From positions 10,960,632-11,024,631 of the forward strand of contig NC_087377.1 in the NCBI RefSeq assembly GCF_963675165.1: a DNA stretch of 64,000 nucleotides. Direction: 5' to 3'. The stretch is from Halichondria panicea. Lineage: Eukaryota; Porifera; Demospongiae; Suberitida; Halichondriidae. A model generated the notes under the pieces. It was given only the letters and a program-made list of their open reading frames with translations, ran no database searches and was not told where the DNA came from. The position numbers and the translations under genes were made by a program. Shown in pieces: positions 62,069 to 64,000 of this stretch. The number at the start of each line of letters is the position of its first letter. Within the stretch, counting starts at the first letter, position 1.

Positions 62069-63567
62069 CAGTGACATATATAGCCCAGCAGGAACATGGA
62101 GAGAAACCATAATGATACAGTCTACTGGTGCAAACACTGAAAATTCATTGTCGTATAGGTATGAGAAGGGTAGGTAACTAAATGGGTGACTCTAGACTGC
62201 ATAGGAAGATGACAACTCTGAGCCTGTGTTAGTGTACAGTGTGTTGTACACTAACAGTACATTATAGCATGAGATGAGTAGTGCCTACTGCAATGGAGTC
62301 TTGTATTAAAGCAATGGTGACAATTCCGAGCTGCTTCTGTTATTCTGATAGAGTGTGTCTGTTTGGTTTGTGCTTTACACTGTGTTGGTGTGAGTGGTTG
62401 TTTTCAATGGCTTCCTCTCTCCTACAGTTGAGGAGACAAGAAGAGGCACTGAGAATGGAGGTACAGGTACAGAGCACATTAGCTGGAAAATGCATTTGTG
62501 TCGTACTTTGTAGAGTCCCTTAAAGTCATTCAAGGTCAGCTATAGTGTGTCCTATTTGAAGGTGCATGCATGTGCAATGTACAATCATGTACGACCCCCC
62601 CCCGCCCCTATACACACACACCTTTAGGCCTACTGTGCTGCTAAGAAAGGGGCCTCACGTAAACTGGCCACTCAGACGCTAACATACCTCAGCAGTATGG
62701 AAAAGGGTCTGTCATCAGAGACTAAAAACTCCCCTGACACCCAGCCCTTGCATGCAGCCCACCTCCAGCCTGGTGAGCAGCCTATAATCAGTGAGGACAG
62801 TCTGAAGACATGGGTCCATGGACAGGAGCTCCTCAGGAACCTTCATCAAGAACAAGGTACGTGTGTTTATATAATGCATGTGTAGTTATGCAGCGCAATG
62901 AGTCGACTGTGTACTATTGAATGTACAGTACAAAGAATGGGAACCTAGCATGCTGTATGTACATGCAATTGTATACAAGGTATGCTTCAATGTATGAAGT
63001 TTAGGTGTGTACAGGGAAACGTGTGTCAATTGAGAATATACTAGCTCACAATATTTGTACAGGACATTGTACAGTACATGTACCAGACCCTTTATCACAC
63101 TACCAGTTTGAATGTGTCCATGTGTTGTTTATCCTGGCTACAGAACACTGACTCAGGACGATGGGGACTTTGACAAGTTCCGGATAGTGTCAAAGCTCAG
63201 CAGCTCTCGCTCTCCACAAAAAGTATCACTTTAACTGACTCTTACGATTATTCTAGTATTCATAATGTAAGTACGTACATATTGTATATACCCGTACATG
63301 TGTTGTGTGTAGTGTCCCTTTTATCATAGCTGAGCCATTTTGCAGTATAAATTATAGCTACTGTTATTATGTGATTTTCTCACCCCTTACTTCCTAAGCT
63401 CTCAAATTTCCACTCAGTATGATATGATCATGTGACTCTTTAACCCCTCAGTTTCCGAGCCCCACCCCTCACTGTCTGACTCGGAAGAGGAGATAGACTT
63501 TGGATTCTGGGAGAAGGCGTCCACCCTACCCTCGGACAAGACCCCAACCAAGGACCTAAACTTATGA
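62069..63567 (+). pseudogene. Partner family copy 9, most complete arrangement
   Basis: Blocks in order: the rest of the Death-like fragment (62,069-62,150), exon 62428-62460 (LRRQEEALRME), exon about 62693-62856 (MEKGLSSETKNSPDTQP, then DSLKTWVHGQELLRNLHQE), exon 63144-63221 (TLTQDDGDFDKF, then broken by small deletions) and exon 63452-63567 (SLSDSEEEIDFGFWEKAS, ending KTPTKDLNL and a stop). The order defines the family: Death-like, coiled-coil, helical, acidic tail. Frames between the third and fourth blocks do not join, so this copy is also broken. It converges on kelch copy G. Confidence 0.5.
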
Positions 63568-63740
63568 AGTGGTAGTTATATACATATTTACATCGACTAC
63601 AAAACAGTCAAAATAATATTTATTATGTATATAACAGTCTCTTAGAAGTGTACTTAATAAGTTCATAATAACCATAAAATGTTGATAATAATTATTTCTC
63701 AACATGATAAAAAGACAGTTAATGTCAATGCACAACATTA

Positions 63741-64000
63741 TTAAAAGAAACAACTATAATCACTTATAGAGAAGAAATCAACAGTTTGAATATTAGTATA
63801 TACATTTGTTTGTCCTCCGGCTACAATGACCTCTCCACTTGGAAGCACTGAGCATGTGCAGCGGTATCGTGCAGTAGGCAGGTCTCCCACTTTCCCCCAC
63901 CTACTGGTGCCAGGCTGGTAGAGGTGGATTGATGAACTTGTGATGAGTTTGTCGTCCCGTCCACCAACGGCTAATAGTGACCTCCCAATACTGAGAAGAG
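63741..64000 (-). CDS. Kelch exon of copy G, cut by the window edge
   Basis: The C-terminal two blades are visible on the complement (LAVGG, then VIVAGGQTNVYTNIQTVDFF), ending ISDYSCFF and a stop. The reading frame is open over the 260 bases shown. The tail is five residues longer than in the other copies. The rest of the gene is outside the window. Confidence 0.75.
   Translation of the reverse strand, partial: LLSIGRSLLAVGGRDDKLITSSSIHLYQPGTSRWGKVGDLPTARYRCTCSVLPSGEVIVAGGQTNVYTNIQTVDFFSISDYSCFF

Overview
This window looks like nuclear DNA of an early-branching animal, most likely a demosponge of the Amphimedon type. The grounds are AT-rich sequence, spliced genes with short GT-AG introns, Death-domain/kinase/kelch proteins, a USF-type bHLH-zipper gene, and a very heavy load of small inverted-repeat (foldback/MITE) elements. 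The organism call is inference; no species marker was tested.

Layout. 1-8,000: almost gene-free, a nest of foldback and MITE-type elements, several with readable target-site duplications (TSDs) and in-window empty-site controls. 8,030-12,273 (+): a five-exon gene for a secreted subtilisin-type protease with propeptide, full catalytic triad, CUB domain and five FAM3/ILEI-like domains. 12,275-16,400: nested composite elements carrying a broken RecQ-like helicase fragment. 17,500-64,000: a tandem array of minus-strand genes that all end in the same six-bladed kelch exon. Seven kelch copies are visible (called A to G here). A (18,238-21,860) and E (44,424-48,138) are intact Death - kinase - coiled-coil - kelch genes; C (30,033-33,293) has the same plan but two frameshifts; B (23,236-26,174) is a degraded chimera whose kinase N-lobe runs into a different domain; D (37,091-40,569) is intact but has another kinase and long coiled coils instead of Death; F (50,589-54,353) has Death and kelch but no kinase exon, and its kelch is broken; G is cut by the right edge. 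55,651-57,598 (+) is a USF-like transcription factor gene lying inside the array.

Between the kelch genes, on the plus strand and convergent with them, are decayed pieces of a second multicopy gene family. Its pieces run from a Death-domain-like fragment through several small exons to a last exon with an acidic SDSEEE tract. The duplicated unit is therefore a plus-strand partner gene plus a minus-strand kelch gene, about 7-13 kb per unit.

How the genes may work together. The kelch copies differ mainly just after each double glycine, where other kelch propellers bind ligands, while effector modules (Death, two kinase types, other) are swapped upstream of a fixed kelch cassette through phase-compatible exons. 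This resembles an expanding sensor/effector family with birth-and-death evolution. The biochemical role is not shown by the sequence.

Two inverted-repeat families make 9-bp TSDs. One (ends TAGCCTCGA...) includes insertions only 38-56 bp long and is the most clear-cut unusual mobile-element signal here.
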